Made by a program: the position numbers and the translations under genes. Of a stretch of 60,176 nt of DNA, positions 42,752 through 52,349 are shown piece after piece; the first letter of the stretch is position 1; each line of letters opens with the position of its first letter. The notes beneath the pieces were generated by a model. That model was given only the letters and a program-made list of their open reading frames with translations. It was not told where the DNA came from and did not search any database. Source of the stretch: Rhodobacteraceae bacterium PARR1 (GTDB lineage Bacteria; Pseudomonadota; Alphaproteobacteria; Rhodobacterales; Rhodobacteraceae); the NCBI GenBank assembly GCA_002256185.1, contig NKIT01000002.1, forward strand, positions 1 to 60,176, in the 5' to 3' direction.

Positions 42752-43948
42752 GTGGCTGCGACCGCCCATCTGATTGACCTGACGCGGCTGGTGTCGCGTC
42801 AGGGTCATCGCACTCTGACTGGGATCGACCGGGTCGAACTGGCGTGGCTGTCGCATCTTCTGACGCTTGAAACCCCGCTTTACGCGCTTGTCCGAACGCC
42901 TGCGGGCTGTCTGTTGCTGCCACGGGCAGGGGCGCAGGCGGTGCAGGACATGGCCTTGGGGCGGCTGGTGCCTGATCGGCTGGACCTATTGTCGCGCTTG
43001 ACGCGGCGGGGCAATCCGGCGCGTGGACGGGCGGAAACACTGCTGCGGCGTATGGCGATTGCGCGGCTGCCGATCTGGGCCTTGGCGCGGGGGGCTTTGC
43101 CCCAAGGGGCGCTTTATCTGAACTTTGGGCACAGCAACCTGTCCGCGCCGGTCCTCGCGGCGCTGGGGAAGGCGGGGCTGCGCCGTGTGGTGATGGTACA
43201 TGACTGCATCCCGCTGGATCATCCCGAATACAGCCGCGCGGATGCCCCTGCCGCCTTTGCCGCCAAACTGGCCGCCGTTTCGGCGCATGCTGACGCGGTT
43301 ATCCACCTGACCCACGCCACCCGCGCGGGGACAGAGGTGCATCTGTCCCGTCTTGGCCGCGTGCCGCCGGGGATCGTCGCGCCCTTGGGGGTCACCGTCG
43401 CGCCGCCTGATCCGTCAGCGCTGCCAAGCGGGCTGGACCTGACCCCACCCTATTTCGTGATCCTCGGCACGATTGAGCCGCGCAAGAACCATGCACTGCT
43501 GCTGGATGTCTGGGACCATCTGGCCAAAACCAGTGCCCCCCTGCCGCGGCTGTTCATCGCGGGCGGGCGCGGTTGGGCCGGTCCTGACCTGCTGGCGCGG
43601 CTGGACCGTCATCCACCCGGCGTGATCGAGCTGCCCGGATTGTCCGATGGCGCGGTGTCGGCTTTGCTGTCGGGTGCGCGCGCCCTGCTGTTTCCCAGCC
43701 ACGCCGAAGGCTTTGGGCTGCCCGCGATCGAGGCGGTGGCGCTGTCCGTGCCGCTGATTTGCAGCGATCTGCCGGTTTTCCATGAGATATTGAACGACTA
43801 TCCCGTTTACCTGAGGCCCGACGATATATATTCTTGGTCGGAAACAATAAAAGAGGTATCCGGTGCAGACCGGTTTGCCGCTACGGGTTCAGTGCATGTT
43901 TTGCCACAGTGGCAAGAACATTTCCGTGCGGTCTTAACCAGCGTGTGA
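42752..43948 (+). CDS. Glycosyltransferase family 1/4 protein
   Basis: PYFVILGTIEPRKNHALLLDVW...LFIAGGRGWAGPDLL...ALLFPSHAEGFGLPAIEAVALSVPLICSDLPVFHEI; GTG start. Confidence 0.9.
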   Translation: MAATAHLIDLTRLVSRQGHRTLTGIDRVELAWLSHLLTLETPLYALVRTPAGCLLLPRAGAQAVQDMALGRLVPDRLDLLSRLTRRGNPARGRAETLLRRMAIARLPIWALARGALPQGALYLNFGHSNLSAPVLAALGKAGLRRVVMVHDCIPLDHPEYSRADAPAAFAAKLAAVSAHADAVIHLTHATRAGTEVHLSRLGRVPPGIVAPLGVTVAPPDPSALPSGLDLTPPYFVILGTIEPRKNHALLLDVWDHLAKTSAPLPRLFIAGGRGWAGPDLLARLDRHPPGVIELPGLSDGAVSALLSGARALLFPSHAEGFGLPAIEAVALSVPLICSDLPVFHEILNDYPVYLRPDDIYSWSETIKEVSGADRFAATGSVHVLPQWQEHFRAVLTSV

Positions 43949-43998
43949 GTTGTGCCGTTTATCCATTTCGGGCAGTCCGCCCTTGGGAAGAGTAGCGA

Positions 43999-45009
43999 TT
44001 GGGACTCCTGACACGATACGCCTTGCGATTGTCACGCCAGCGCTGGCGCGTGCGCGCATGGCGCAAGGGGCGCGAATTGCGCGCTGTCGTCAATCGCACC
44101 AGCCAGATCCGGCCGGATCACATCATGGTTTTTTCGACCATTCGCAACGAACGCATCCGTCTGCCGTTCTTTCTGCGCTACTACCGCGACCTTGGTGTGA
44201 ACCATTTCGTTTTCGTGGACAATGACAGCACCGACGGGTCGCGCGAATATCTGGCGGCGCAACCCGATGTGTCGATGTGGCATAGCAAAGCCAGTTACAA
44301 ACGGTCCCGCTTTGGCATGGACTGGATCAACTTCCTGCTCGCCAAGCATGGGCATGGGCATTGGACGCTGTGTGTCGATCCGGACGAATTCTTCGTCTAC
44401 CCCTTCTGTGACACGCGGCCCCTGCGCGCGTTGACGGATTGGCTGGATGCCTCGTCCATCAAATCCTTTTCGGCCATGCTTTTGGACATGTATCCCAAGG
44501 GGCCGATTGACGCCCGCCCCTATGTCGAAGGGCAAGACCCGCTGGAGATCACCCAGTATTTCGACAGCGGAAATTACACTGTCAGCCGCAATCGCCGCTT
44601 TGGCAATCTGTGGATTCAAGGCGGTCCCCGTGCCCGGTTGTTCTTTGGCGATCTGCCGGAACGCGCACCCGCGCTCAACAAGGTGCCGCTGGTGCGGTGG
44701 AGCCGGGATTTCGCCTATGTCTCCTCGACCCACATGCTGCTGCCGCGGGGTCTCAATCTGGTGTATGACGAATGGGGCGGGGAAAAGGCCAGCGGTTGCC
44801 TGCTGCATGCCAAGTTCCTTGATACCTTTGCCGCCAAGGCGGACGAAGAGATGTCGCGCAACCAGCATTACGCCGCCAGCCACGAATACAAGGCCTACAA
44901 GGCCGGCCTGTCCCGGCACCCGGAACTTTGGTGCCGGTGGAGCGAGAAGTACATCAACTGGCGCCAACTTGAAATTCTGGGTCTTATGTCCAAGGGGAAC
45001 TGGGCATGA
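43999..45009 (+). CDS. Glycosyltransferase (Glyco_tranf_2_4-like)
   Basis: MVFSTIRNERIRLPFFLRYYRDLGVNHFVFVDNDSTDGSREYL...WTLCVDPDEFFVYP. Confidence 0.82.
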   Translation: MGLLTRYALRLSRQRWRVRAWRKGRELRAVVNRTSQIRPDHIMVFSTIRNERIRLPFFLRYYRDLGVNHFVFVDNDSTDGSREYLAAQPDVSMWHSKASYKRSRFGMDWINFLLAKHGHGHWTLCVDPDEFFVYPFCDTRPLRALTDWLDASSIKSFSAMLLDMYPKGPIDARPYVEGQDPLEITQYFDSGNYTVSRNRRFGNLWIQGGPRARLFFGDLPERAPALNKVPLVRWSRDFAYVSSTHMLLPRGLNLVYDEWGGEKASGCLLHAKFLDTFAAKADEEMSRNQHYAASHEYKAYKAGLSRHPELWCRWSEKYINWRQLEILGLMSKGNWA

Positions 45010-46706
45010 CGACGGTTGGCTTTGTCATGCTGTGCCATACCGCGCTGGAACGCGCGGCGCAGGTTGCGCGCCATTGGTCCGAACGGGATTGCCCGGTGGT
45101 GATCCATGTCGATAAGCGCGTGGAAAAGTGGAACTATGACCGCTTGCGCGCCGATCTGTCTGACCTGTCGAATGTACGTTTTTCGGCCCGTCATGCCTGC
45201 GAATGGGGGACATGGGGCCTTGTTGCCGCCACCCAAGACGCGGCTGAGATGATGTTGGCCGAATTCCCGGCAGTGCGGCATGTCTATCTTGCGTCCGGGT
45301 CTTGCCTGCCGCTGCGCCCGGTGGCCGATCTTGTGGCCTATCTGGACCAGCGCCCGCGTACCGATTTCATCGAATCCGTCACGACCGAAGATGTGGGTTG
45401 GACCGTTGGCGGGCTGGATTTCGAACGCTTCACGCTGCGTTTCCCGTTTTCATGGCGCAAGCAGCGGATGCTGTTTGACATCTATGTGGGTCTGCAACGA
45501 CAGGTCGGTTTCCGTCGGCGGGTTCCGGATGGCTTGGTCCCGCACTTGGGCAGCCAATGGTGGTGCCTGACGCGGCAAACCCTGTCGGCGATCTTGGAAG
45601 GCCCCGACCGCGCGGCGAATGACCGCTATTTCCGCCGGGTCTGGATTCCGGATGAAAGCTATTTCCAGACGCTGGTGCGGCAGGTGTCGTCCAATGTGGA
45701 AAGCCGGTCGCTGACGCTGTCGAAATTCGACTTTCAGGGCAAGCCGCACATCTTTTACGACGATCACCTGCAACTCTTGCGCCGGTCCGATTGCTTTGTC
45801 GCGCGCAAGATCTGGCCCTATGCCACCAAGCTTTACAGCACTTTCCTGAACGACGACGCCGAAGCACAAGCGGGCGGCGAACCCAACCCCGGCAAGATCG
45901 ACCGTCTGTTTGCCAAGGCGGTGGAACGGCGGACCAAGGGGCGCGCGGGGCTGTATATGCAAAGCCGCTTCCCCAACGCCGATTGGGAAAACGGCAAGAC
46001 CGCCGCGCCCTATTCGGTGTTCCAAGGCTTTGCCGATGTGTTCGAGAATTTCGACACATGGCTGGGCAAGGTCACTGGAACGCGGGTGCATGGCCATCTC
46101 TTCGCGCCTGACCGTGTGCATTTCGCGGGGGCTGAGACGATCTATAATGGCGCCTTGTCCGACAGCGCCAAACTGCGCGATTACAACCCGCGCAGTTTCC
46201 TGACCAATCTGATCTGGTCCACGCGCGGGGAACGGCAGAGCTTTCAGTTCGGCCCCGCCGACAATCAGGCGCTGATGTGGTTCATGGCGCTGGACCCGCA
46301 TGCGCAGATTTCCGTCATCTCTGGGGCTTGGGCGTTGCCGCTGTTCCGGTCCAACCGCAATTTCAGTGACATCCGGAAAGAGGCCGCGCGCCTGCAAAAG
46401 CTGGAAAGCGATTTCCTGAACGTGCTGAAACTTGGCTCGACCAAGGCGCGGGTGCGGACGTGGACGCTGGCCGAATTCGTCGAAAACCCGATGGAGCCGT
46501 TGCAGACCATCGTGGATGAGATCAGTCCCCGGTCCCTGCGCCGCCTGACCGAGGCACCCAAGATGGTAGACCTGTCCGGCTTTGGTCAGTTCCTGCAAAA
46601 TCTGCGCAATCAGGGCATGCAGCCCGTGCTGATGGGGGATTTTCCGGCTGGTGATGATCCCCGTCCCGCTGCCGCCCGGTCGCGGCGGCCCTATCTGGTG
46701 AAGTGA
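45006..46706 (+). CDS. Beta-1,6-N-acetylglucosaminyltransferase-like (GT14) with long C-terminal extension
   Basis: N-terminal core-2/I-branching-like FVMLCHTALERAAQVARHWSERDCPVVIHVDKRVE...HVYLASGSCLPLRPVADLVAYLD...GSQWWCLTRQTL...PDESYFQTLV; about 280 aa C-terminal domain of unknown function. Confidence 0.8.
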   Translation: MTTVGFVMLCHTALERAAQVARHWSERDCPVVIHVDKRVEKWNYDRLRADLSDLSNVRFSARHACEWGTWGLVAATQDAAEMMLAEFPAVRHVYLASGSCLPLRPVADLVAYLDQRPRTDFIESVTTEDVGWTVGGLDFERFTLRFPFSWRKQRMLFDIYVGLQRQVGFRRRVPDGLVPHLGSQWWCLTRQTLSAILEGPDRAANDRYFRRVWIPDESYFQTLVRQVSSNVESRSLTLSKFDFQGKPHIFYDDHLQLLRRSDCFVARKIWPYATKLYSTFLNDDAEAQAGGEPNPGKIDRLFAKAVERRTKGRAGLYMQSRFPNADWENGKTAAPYSVFQGFADVFENFDTWLGKVTGTRVHGHLFAPDRVHFAGAETIYNGALSDSAKLRDYNPRSFLTNLIWSTRGERQSFQFGPADNQALMWFMALDPHAQISVISGAWALPLFRSNRNFSDIRKEAARLQKLESDFLNVLKLGSTKARVRTWTLAEFVENPMEPLQTIVDEISPRSLRRLTEAPKMVDLSGFGQFLQNLRNQGMQPVLMGDFPAGDDPRPAAARSRRPYLVK

Positions 46707-46709
46707 CAA

Positions 46710-48110
46710 GTGCCCCAGCGTTTCGACAGTTTCGTGATGTTCGCCGAAATGCGGACGGGTTCCAATTTCCTTGAGGCCAATCTGAACGCGCTGCCCGGCG
46801 TGGTCTGCCATGGGGAGGTGTTCAATCCCTTCTTCATCGGCAAGAAGGATCAGACGGACCTGTTTGACATCACCCTTTCGGCGCGCGAGGCTGACCCCCT
46901 GCCGCTGCTGCGCCGTTTGCGCGAACGGACGGATGGGCTGGCCGGCTTTCGCTATTTCCACGATCACGACCCGCGGGTGTTTGATGCGGTGATGGATGAT
47001 CCGCGCTGCGCCAAGATCATCCTGACCCGCAACCCGGTGGAAAGCTATGTCAGTTGGAAAATCGCGCAGGCGACCGGACAGTGGAAGCTGACCAACCCCA
47101 AGAATCTGAAAACCGCCCGCGCCCATTTCAACGCGGCAGAGTTTGAAGCGCATCTTGAATCGTTGCAGGCGTTTCAGGTCCGGCTGATGAACCGGCTGCA
47201 AACCAGCGGTCAGGCGGCGTTCTATGTCGATTACGAAGACATCCAGAACCTTGATGTCATCAACGGTCTGGCCGCGTGGCTGGGCGCGTCGGCCCGGCTT
47301 GAGGCGCTGGATGACAAGCTGAAAAAGCAAAACCCCGAAGAGATTGCCGACAAGGTGGAAAACTATCCGGCGATGGAGGTGGCGTTGGCGCGCATCGACC
47401 GGTTCAACCTGTCGCGCACGCCGAATTTTGAACCGCGCCGTCCTGCGGGTATCCCCGGCTATGTCGCGGCGCGGGATGTGCCCTTGCTGTTCATGCCGGT
47501 CAAGGGGGGGCCGGTGGCGCAGGTGATGGCGTGGCTGTCCGGCTTTGGCGGGGCAGAGCAGGACTTTACCCAGAAATCCCTGCGTCAGTGGAAACGCGGC
47601 TATCCCGGTCACCGCAGTTTTGCCGTGGTGCGCCATCCCTTGGCGCGGGCGCATGCGGTGTTCAACGCGCAGGTTCTGGGATCAACCCAGCAGGATTTCC
47701 GCAACATGCTGACGCGGCAGCATGGGGTGAACCTGCCAAAGCAAGGCGCGAATTATGCCGATCCGCAGGCCTATCGCGATGGTTTTCTGGCGTTCCTGCG
47801 CTTTGCCAAAAAGAACCTCGGCGGGCAGACGGCGGTTAAGGTTGATCCGCATTGGGCCAGCCAATCGGCGGTGCTGCAAGGCTTTGCCCAAGCCCAGGCC
47901 CCGGATGTCGTGTTGCGTGAGGATCGCTTGACCCAAGGTCTGGCCTGGCTTTGTGCAGAGGTGGGTGCCACCCCCGCCCCGTTGCCCGCCATCGCTGAAC
48001 CTGCGCTGGTGCCGCTGTCCAGTATCTGGGACGAAGAGCTTGAGGTTGCCTGCCGCGACGCTTACGGCCGCGACTACATCGCCTTTGGCTATGATGATTA
48101 TGCGGCCTGA
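46710..48110 (+). CDS. Sulfotransferase-like protein with two sulfotransferase-type segments
   Basis: N-terminal FVMFAEMRTGSNFLEANLNALPGVVCHGEVFNP...KIILTRNPVESYVSWKIA; C-terminal VPLLFMPVKGGPVAQVM...SFAVVRHPLARAHAVFNAQVL; GTG start. Confidence 0.72.
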   Translation: MPQRFDSFVMFAEMRTGSNFLEANLNALPGVVCHGEVFNPFFIGKKDQTDLFDITLSAREADPLPLLRRLRERTDGLAGFRYFHDHDPRVFDAVMDDPRCAKIILTRNPVESYVSWKIAQATGQWKLTNPKNLKTARAHFNAAEFEAHLESLQAFQVRLMNRLQTSGQAAFYVDYEDIQNLDVINGLAAWLGASARLEALDDKLKKQNPEEIADKVENYPAMEVALARIDRFNLSRTPNFEPRRPAGIPGYVAARDVPLLFMPVKGGPVAQVMAWLSGFGGAEQDFTQKSLRQWKRGYPGHRSFAVVRHPLARAHAVFNAQVLGSTQQDFRNMLTRQHGVNLPKQGANYADPQAYRDGFLAFLRFAKKNLGGQTAVKVDPHWASQSAVLQGFAQAQAPDVVLREDRLTQGLAWLCAEVGATPAPLPAIAEPALVPLSSIWDEELEVACRDAYGRDYIAFGYDDYAA

Positions 48111-48562
48111 GGGGCGCGCGCCTCGGTCAGGATGGCGTGCAGTTTGGCCGGATCGGTGTTGGCGCGCAGTTTGGACACCACGGCCTGATCGCGCATCGTG
48201 CGGCTGACCAAGGCCAGCGCTTTCAGGTGATCCACACCGGAATCCTTGGGCGCGAACAGGCCAAAGATCAGATCCACGGGCTGCCGGTCCACCGAATCGT
48301 AGTTCAGCGGCTTTTCCAGCCGGATGAACACGCCGACGATGCGATTCAAATCCTCAAGCCTTGCGTGGGGCAGGGCGATGCCATGGCCCACACCTGTGGG
48401 GCCAAGGCTTTCGCGTTCCTGCAAACCATCGACAGCAATGGCCGCCGTCAGACCGTAGGCCCCGGCGGCCAACTCTCCCAGTTCCTGAAAGAGCCGCTTC
48501 TTGCTGGTCATTTGACCGATGACCCTGACGGCCCCCGGTATCAGTAGCTTGGCAAGTTCCAT
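48098..48562 (-). CDS. ptsN: PTS IIA-like nitrogen regulatory protein PtsN
   Basis: MELAKLLIPGAV...SKKRLFQELGELAA...RESLGPTGVGHGIALPHARLEDLNRIVGVFIRLEKPLNYDSVDRQPVDLIFGLFAP; internal ATG preferred over 48634. Confidence 0.93.
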   Translation of the reverse strand: MELAKLLIPGAVRVIGQMTSKKRLFQELGELAAGAYGLTAAIAVDGLQERESLGPTGVGHGIALPHARLEDLNRIVGVFIRLEKPLNYDSVDRQPVDLIFGLFAPKDSGVDHLKALALVSRTMRDQAVVSKLRANTDPAKLHAILTEARAPQAA

Positions 48563-48602
48563 GCGCCGCCGTTGTTCCCGTTGCGCGCCAGAAAAGGCCG
48601 CA

Positions 48603-49178
48603 TCATTTGCTGTTGCGCGGGTCGATCCAGCCAATGTTGCCGTCGTCCCGACGGTACACCACGTTCACGCCGCCATGTCCTTCGTTGCGAAAGACCAACA
48701 TCTTCTGGCCGCCAAGTTCAAGCTGCATCACAGCTTCGCCCACGGTGATCGACGGAATCTTGGTTTCCATCTCTGCGATCACGATGGGTTGGGACAGATC
48801 GTTGTGGTCGTCTTCCGCTTCCTCTGATGGGGCGAGGATATAGGAAGAACCGCCGCCGAATTCAACCGGATCAATCCGGTCACGGTGATGGTTGCGCAGG
48901 CGCCGCTTGTAGCGGCGCAATTGCTTGTCCATCTTTTCGCGGCAGCTTTCAAAGGCGGCATAGATATCGGTCGCGTGGCCCTTGGCCTGTGCGGTCAGGC
49001 CGGTGGACAGGTGGATCACGGTTTCGCAGATCAGTTCATGCGCGGACTTGGAAAAGACCACCACGACTTCGGTCGGGCGCTGGGCGTATTTTTCGACCAC
49101 CTCGCCCAGTTCGGACTTCACATGAGTCTGAAGGGCTTCGCCGATGTCGATCTGCTTGCCGCTGATCTGGTAACGCAT
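48603..49178 (-). CDS. hpf: Ribosome hibernation promoting factor (long HPF/RaiA)
   Basis: MRYQISGKQIDIGEALQTHVKSELGEVVEKYAQRPTEVVVVFSKS...; C-terminal KIPSITVGEAVMQLELGGQKMLVFRNEGHGGVNVVYRRDDGNIGWI. Confidence 0.94.
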   Translation of the reverse strand: MRYQISGKQIDIGEALQTHVKSELGEVVEKYAQRPTEVVVVFSKSAHELICETVIHLSTGLTAQAKGHATDIYAAFESCREKMDKQLRRYKRRLRNHHRDRIDPVEFGGGSSYILAPSEEAEDDHNDLSQPIVIAEMETKIPSITVGEAVMQLELGGQKMLVFRNEGHGGVNVVYRRDDGNIGWIDPRNSK

Positions 49179-49449
49179 GATGCTTCCTCCGCGTGTGTCG
49201 GACGGCCCCGTACCTGCGGCACGGAGAGAGGTCCGGTGTAAATTCGATCTGGGTTCTGCCCCCGTGATTCACAAGCGCGTCTACCGTCGAAAGGGCGGCA
49301 AAGGCGGAACACGGTCAGGGCGGTTTTCGCTCGCATCCCAGACATTTACGGACAGGGCGAGGGCGGTTGTCAACAGAATCGTGACGGTGGCATCACAAGG
49401 TCTGGGGTGGCGGGACAGGCGGAGGCGCGCACTGAATGCGCACCGCTCC

Positions 49450-50208
49450 TTACGAAATCCGGAAGTTCTGCCCCAGATACACGCGGCGGACCATTTCGTC
49501 GTTCACCACCTCTTCGGTCGTGCCGCTCATCAACACCTTGCCGTCGTGCAGGATATAGGCGCGGTCGACGATTTCCAGCGTTTCGCGCACGTTGTGGTCG
49601 GTGATCAGAACCCCGATGCCGCGCGATTTCAGGTCATGCACCAGCGTGCGGATATCCCCCACCGCAATCGGATCAACCCCGGCAAAGGGTTCGTCCAGCA
49701 GCAGGTATTTCGGATTGGCCGCCAGACAGCGCGCGATTTCCACCCGCCGCCGTTCCCCGCCCGACAGCGCCAAGGCAGGCGCGCGGCGCAAGTGGGTCAC
49801 GGAAAATTCGGACAAGAGTTCCTCAAGCCGTTCGCGCCGCTTGTGGCCGTCTTTTTCCGCGATTTCCAATACGGCGAGGATATTGTCCTCGACCGACAGG
49901 CCGCGAAAGATCGACACTTCCTGCGGCAGGTAGCCGATCCCGAACCGTGCGCGGCGATACATCGGCAGGGCAGTCACATCACGCCCGTCGATCAACACCT
50001 CGCCACCCTCGGGCGTCACCAGTCCGGCGATGGAGTAAAAGCATGTCGTCTTGCCCGATCCGTTCGGGCCAAGCAGTGCCACAACCTCACCGCGCCGAAG
50101 TTCCATCGACACGTCGCGGATCACCAGACGGCGCTTGTAGCTTTTGCGCAGGTTGCGCACGACAAGGCCGCCGGTGCCTTCGGTCAGGGTCAGCGCAGGC
50201 GCGATCAT
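49450..50208 (-). CDS. lptB: LPS export ABC transporter ATP-binding protein LptB
   Basis: GEVVALLGPNGSGKTTCFYSIAGLV...ALSGGERRRVEIARCLA...YLLLDEPFAGVDPIAVGDI. Confidence 0.97.
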   Translation of the reverse strand: MIAPALTLTEGTGGLVVRNLRKSYKRRLVIRDVSMELRRGEVVALLGPNGSGKTTCFYSIAGLVTPEGGEVLIDGRDVTALPMYRRARFGIGYLPQEVSIFRGLSVEDNILAVLEIAEKDGHKRRERLEELLSEFSVTHLRRAPALALSGGERRRVEIARCLAANPKYLLLDEPFAGVDPIAVGDIRTLVHDLKSRGIGVLITDHNVRETLEIVDRAYILHDGKVLMSGTTEEVVNDEMVRRVYLGQNFRIS

Positions 50209-50741
50209 TCCTTGGGTTCCGATCCCGTGCCGCTGCCCGGGACAAAGACCGACTGCACCCGCCCGCCATCCATGACGCCAGACCCGGCCTGCAAGTTATA
50301 CGTCAGCCGTGGCCCGGCGATGGTGCTGGGCCCTTGGGTCACGACCACATCCCCGGTCAGCACCACCACGCCATCCGGCACGGTATAGACCGCGTCCTGA
50401 CCCTGAACGACCTCAACCCCGTTGGTCAGGATCACCCCGCCTTCAAGATGGACGGTCTGAATCTCGGTCCGGTCCTCGTTGTAATTCAGCGTGGCTTTGG
50501 GCGCGGTCACCCGCAATTCACCCTGAATGACCCGGACATTGCCGCTGAACACCGCCACGCCTGTGGCCTGATCGACGCTGAGTTGATCGGCCTCAACCTC
50601 GATCGGCAGCGTCGGGTCGGCGGTCAGGCCGGTTGTGACGGTGGTCTGTGCCAGCGCTACACCGGCAAGTGGACCGCAGGCCATGCCCCCACCCAAAAGG
50701 ACGAGCGTCAGCGCAAAGGTATATCGGGTGAAACGTTGCAT
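50205..50741 (-). CDS. lptA: LptA/OstA family LPS transport periplasmic protein
   Basis: Signal peptide; LPIEVEADQLSVDQATGVAVFSGNVRVIQGELRVTAPKATLNYNE. Confidence 0.9.
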   Translation of the reverse strand: MQRFTRYTFALTLVLLGGGMACGPLAGVALAQTTVTTGLTADPTLPIEVEADQLSVDQATGVAVFSGNVRVIQGELRVTAPKATLNYNEDRTEIQTVHLEGGVILTNGVEVVQGQDAVYTVPDGVVVLTGDVVVTQGPSTIAGPRLTYNLQAGSGVMDGGRVQSVFVPGSGTGSEPKE

Positions 50742-50754
50742 GACGCCAATCTCA

Positions 50755-51381
50755 TCACTTCGGGGGATCATATACCAGCTTAACTTGCCCCGTGAACACC
50801 AATACGTAGCTGTCCGGGCGGGTCATGTCCTGCGTCAGCACCATCTCAAGCGCAGTGATGCGGGTGCCTGGCCCGGTGGCGGTGACCGGGGCAAGGCTGC
50901 GCACCATCGTCTGATCCATGCGGGCGACCATGCTGTCGGTCTGCACGCGGTAGCCTGCGCCATTGTCCAGATCGACCCCACCTGTAAAGGTGACAGTGTC
51001 GCCCGTGGCGTCCATCTGCGCGGCCAGACTGCGCAGATCGGTTTGCACCCCATCCGGCGTGGTCAGGATGCCCTGCACCGTCCGCGCTGCAGCGCCGGTG
51101 CCGGCTGCGGCCTCAGTTCCCGGTTTCTCCGGCGTGGCGGTCGCGGCGGTCACCCGCAGATCGGCCCCGTCGCCTGTGGTCCCGGTATAGACCGGATTTG
51201 TCATGCGCGGTTCGCGCAGACGGTCGGCGATGTCCACCTCGGAATAGGGCAGGGCGTCGTCGGGGTTCAGGTGCCGCGCCACAAGGAACACGGTGGAGAG
51301 CAGCGCCAGCGCCAGAAGAGGCAGCGCGATCCGCAGAAACCGGACCAGCCGGGTCCAGCCGTCCCCGGCCCCCCGCGCCAT
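50755..51381 (-). CDS. lptC: LPS export protein LptC
   Basis: N-terminal TM; MTNPVYTGTTGDGADLRVTAATATPE; adjacent to lptA/lptB. Confidence 0.87.
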   Translation of the reverse strand: MARGAGDGWTRLVRFLRIALPLLALALLSTVFLVARHLNPDDALPYSEVDIADRLREPRMTNPVYTGTTGDGADLRVTAATATPEKPGTEAAAGTGAAARTVQGILTTPDGVQTDLRSLAAQMDATGDTVTFTGGVDLDNGAGYRVQTDSMVARMDQTMVRSLAPVTATGPGTRITALEMVLTQDMTRPDSYVLVFTGQVKLVYDPPK

Positions 51382-52349
51382 CAGGCCACCCCGGCCCTGA
51401 GGCAATCGTGGATGTGCAACAGGCCGATTGCGTGATCGCTGGAGTCCGGGTCGACCACGAACAGGCAGGTGATCTTGCGTTCATTCATGATCCGCACCGC
51501 CGTTTCGGCCAGTTGTTCCGGCCCGATGGTGCGCGGGCTGGCGGTCATCACCTGCCCCGCGGTCAGCGCCATCAACCCGTCCAGATGCCGCCGCAAGTCA
51601 CCATCCGTGATGATCCCGGCCAGACCGCCGCCCGGCCCGGTGACACCCACCACGCCAAAACCGCTGCGCGACATGGTCAAAAGCGCCTCACCCATCGCGG
51701 TGTCTGCGGGCACGAGCGGTGGCGTGCGGTGCATCAGGTCACGCACCTTGGACAGCCGCGCGCCCAACTTGCCGCCGGGATGAAAGACGCGGAAATGTTC
51801 GGGCGTGAATTGCCGATGCTCCATTAGCGCAATTGCCAGCGCATCGCCAAGCGCCAGCATCATCGTTGTGGATGTGGTGGGAACAATCCCTTGATCACAG
51901 GCCTCTTGTGCCGGGGGCAGCAGCAAGGCGACATCGGATTGACGCATCAAGGTCGACTCGGCCCGCGACGCCACCCCGATCAGCGGAATGTCGAAGCGGC
52001 GGGTATGGGCGATCATGTCGGCCAGTTCCGGCGTCTCGCCCGAATTGGACAGCATCAGCGCCACATCGCCGCGCATCACCATTCCCAGATCACCATGGCT
52101 CGCCTCAGCCGGGTGCACGAATTGCGCGGGCGTGCCTGTGCTGGCCAAGGTGGCGGCAATCTTGCGGGCGATATGGCCGGATTTGCCCATGCCCGACACG
52201 ATCACCCGGCCCTGCGCCTTGAGCACGAGGTCAACGGCGGTGTCGAAACTTCCATCCAGCGCATCGGCAAGCAGCGCCAGCGCCTCAGCCTCACGCCGGA
52301 CCACACGGCGGCCCGTGGTCGTGAAATCCTCAGTGGTGGAAGATGTCAT
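51381..52349 (-). CDS. kdsD: Arabinose-5-phosphate isomerase (KdsD/KpsF/GutQ family)
   Basis: GRVIVSGMGKSGHIARKIAATLASTGTPAQFVHPAEASHGDLGMV; C-terminal CBS pair (GIITDGDLRRHLDG). Confidence 0.95.
   Translation of the reverse strand: MTSSTTEDFTTTGRRVVRREAEALALLADALDGSFDTAVDLVLKAQGRVIVSGMGKSGHIARKIAATLASTGTPAQFVHPAEASHGDLGMVMRGDVALMLSNSGETPELADMIAHTRRFDIPLIGVASRAESTLMRQSDVALLLPPAQEACDQGIVPTTSTTMMLALGDALAIALMEHRQFTPEHFRVFHPGGKLGARLSKVRDLMHRTPPLVPADTAMGEALLTMSRSGFGVVGVTGPGGGLAGIITDGDLRRHLDGLMALTAGQVMTASPRTIGPEQLAETAVRIMNERKITCLFVVDPDSSDHAIGLLHIHDCLRAGVA

Noticed and set aside
45450-47654. 734-aa minus-strand ORF antisense to the GT14-like and sulfotransferase genes
   Set aside because: Antisense artefact; the plus-strand frames carry recognisable motifs and good gene packing.
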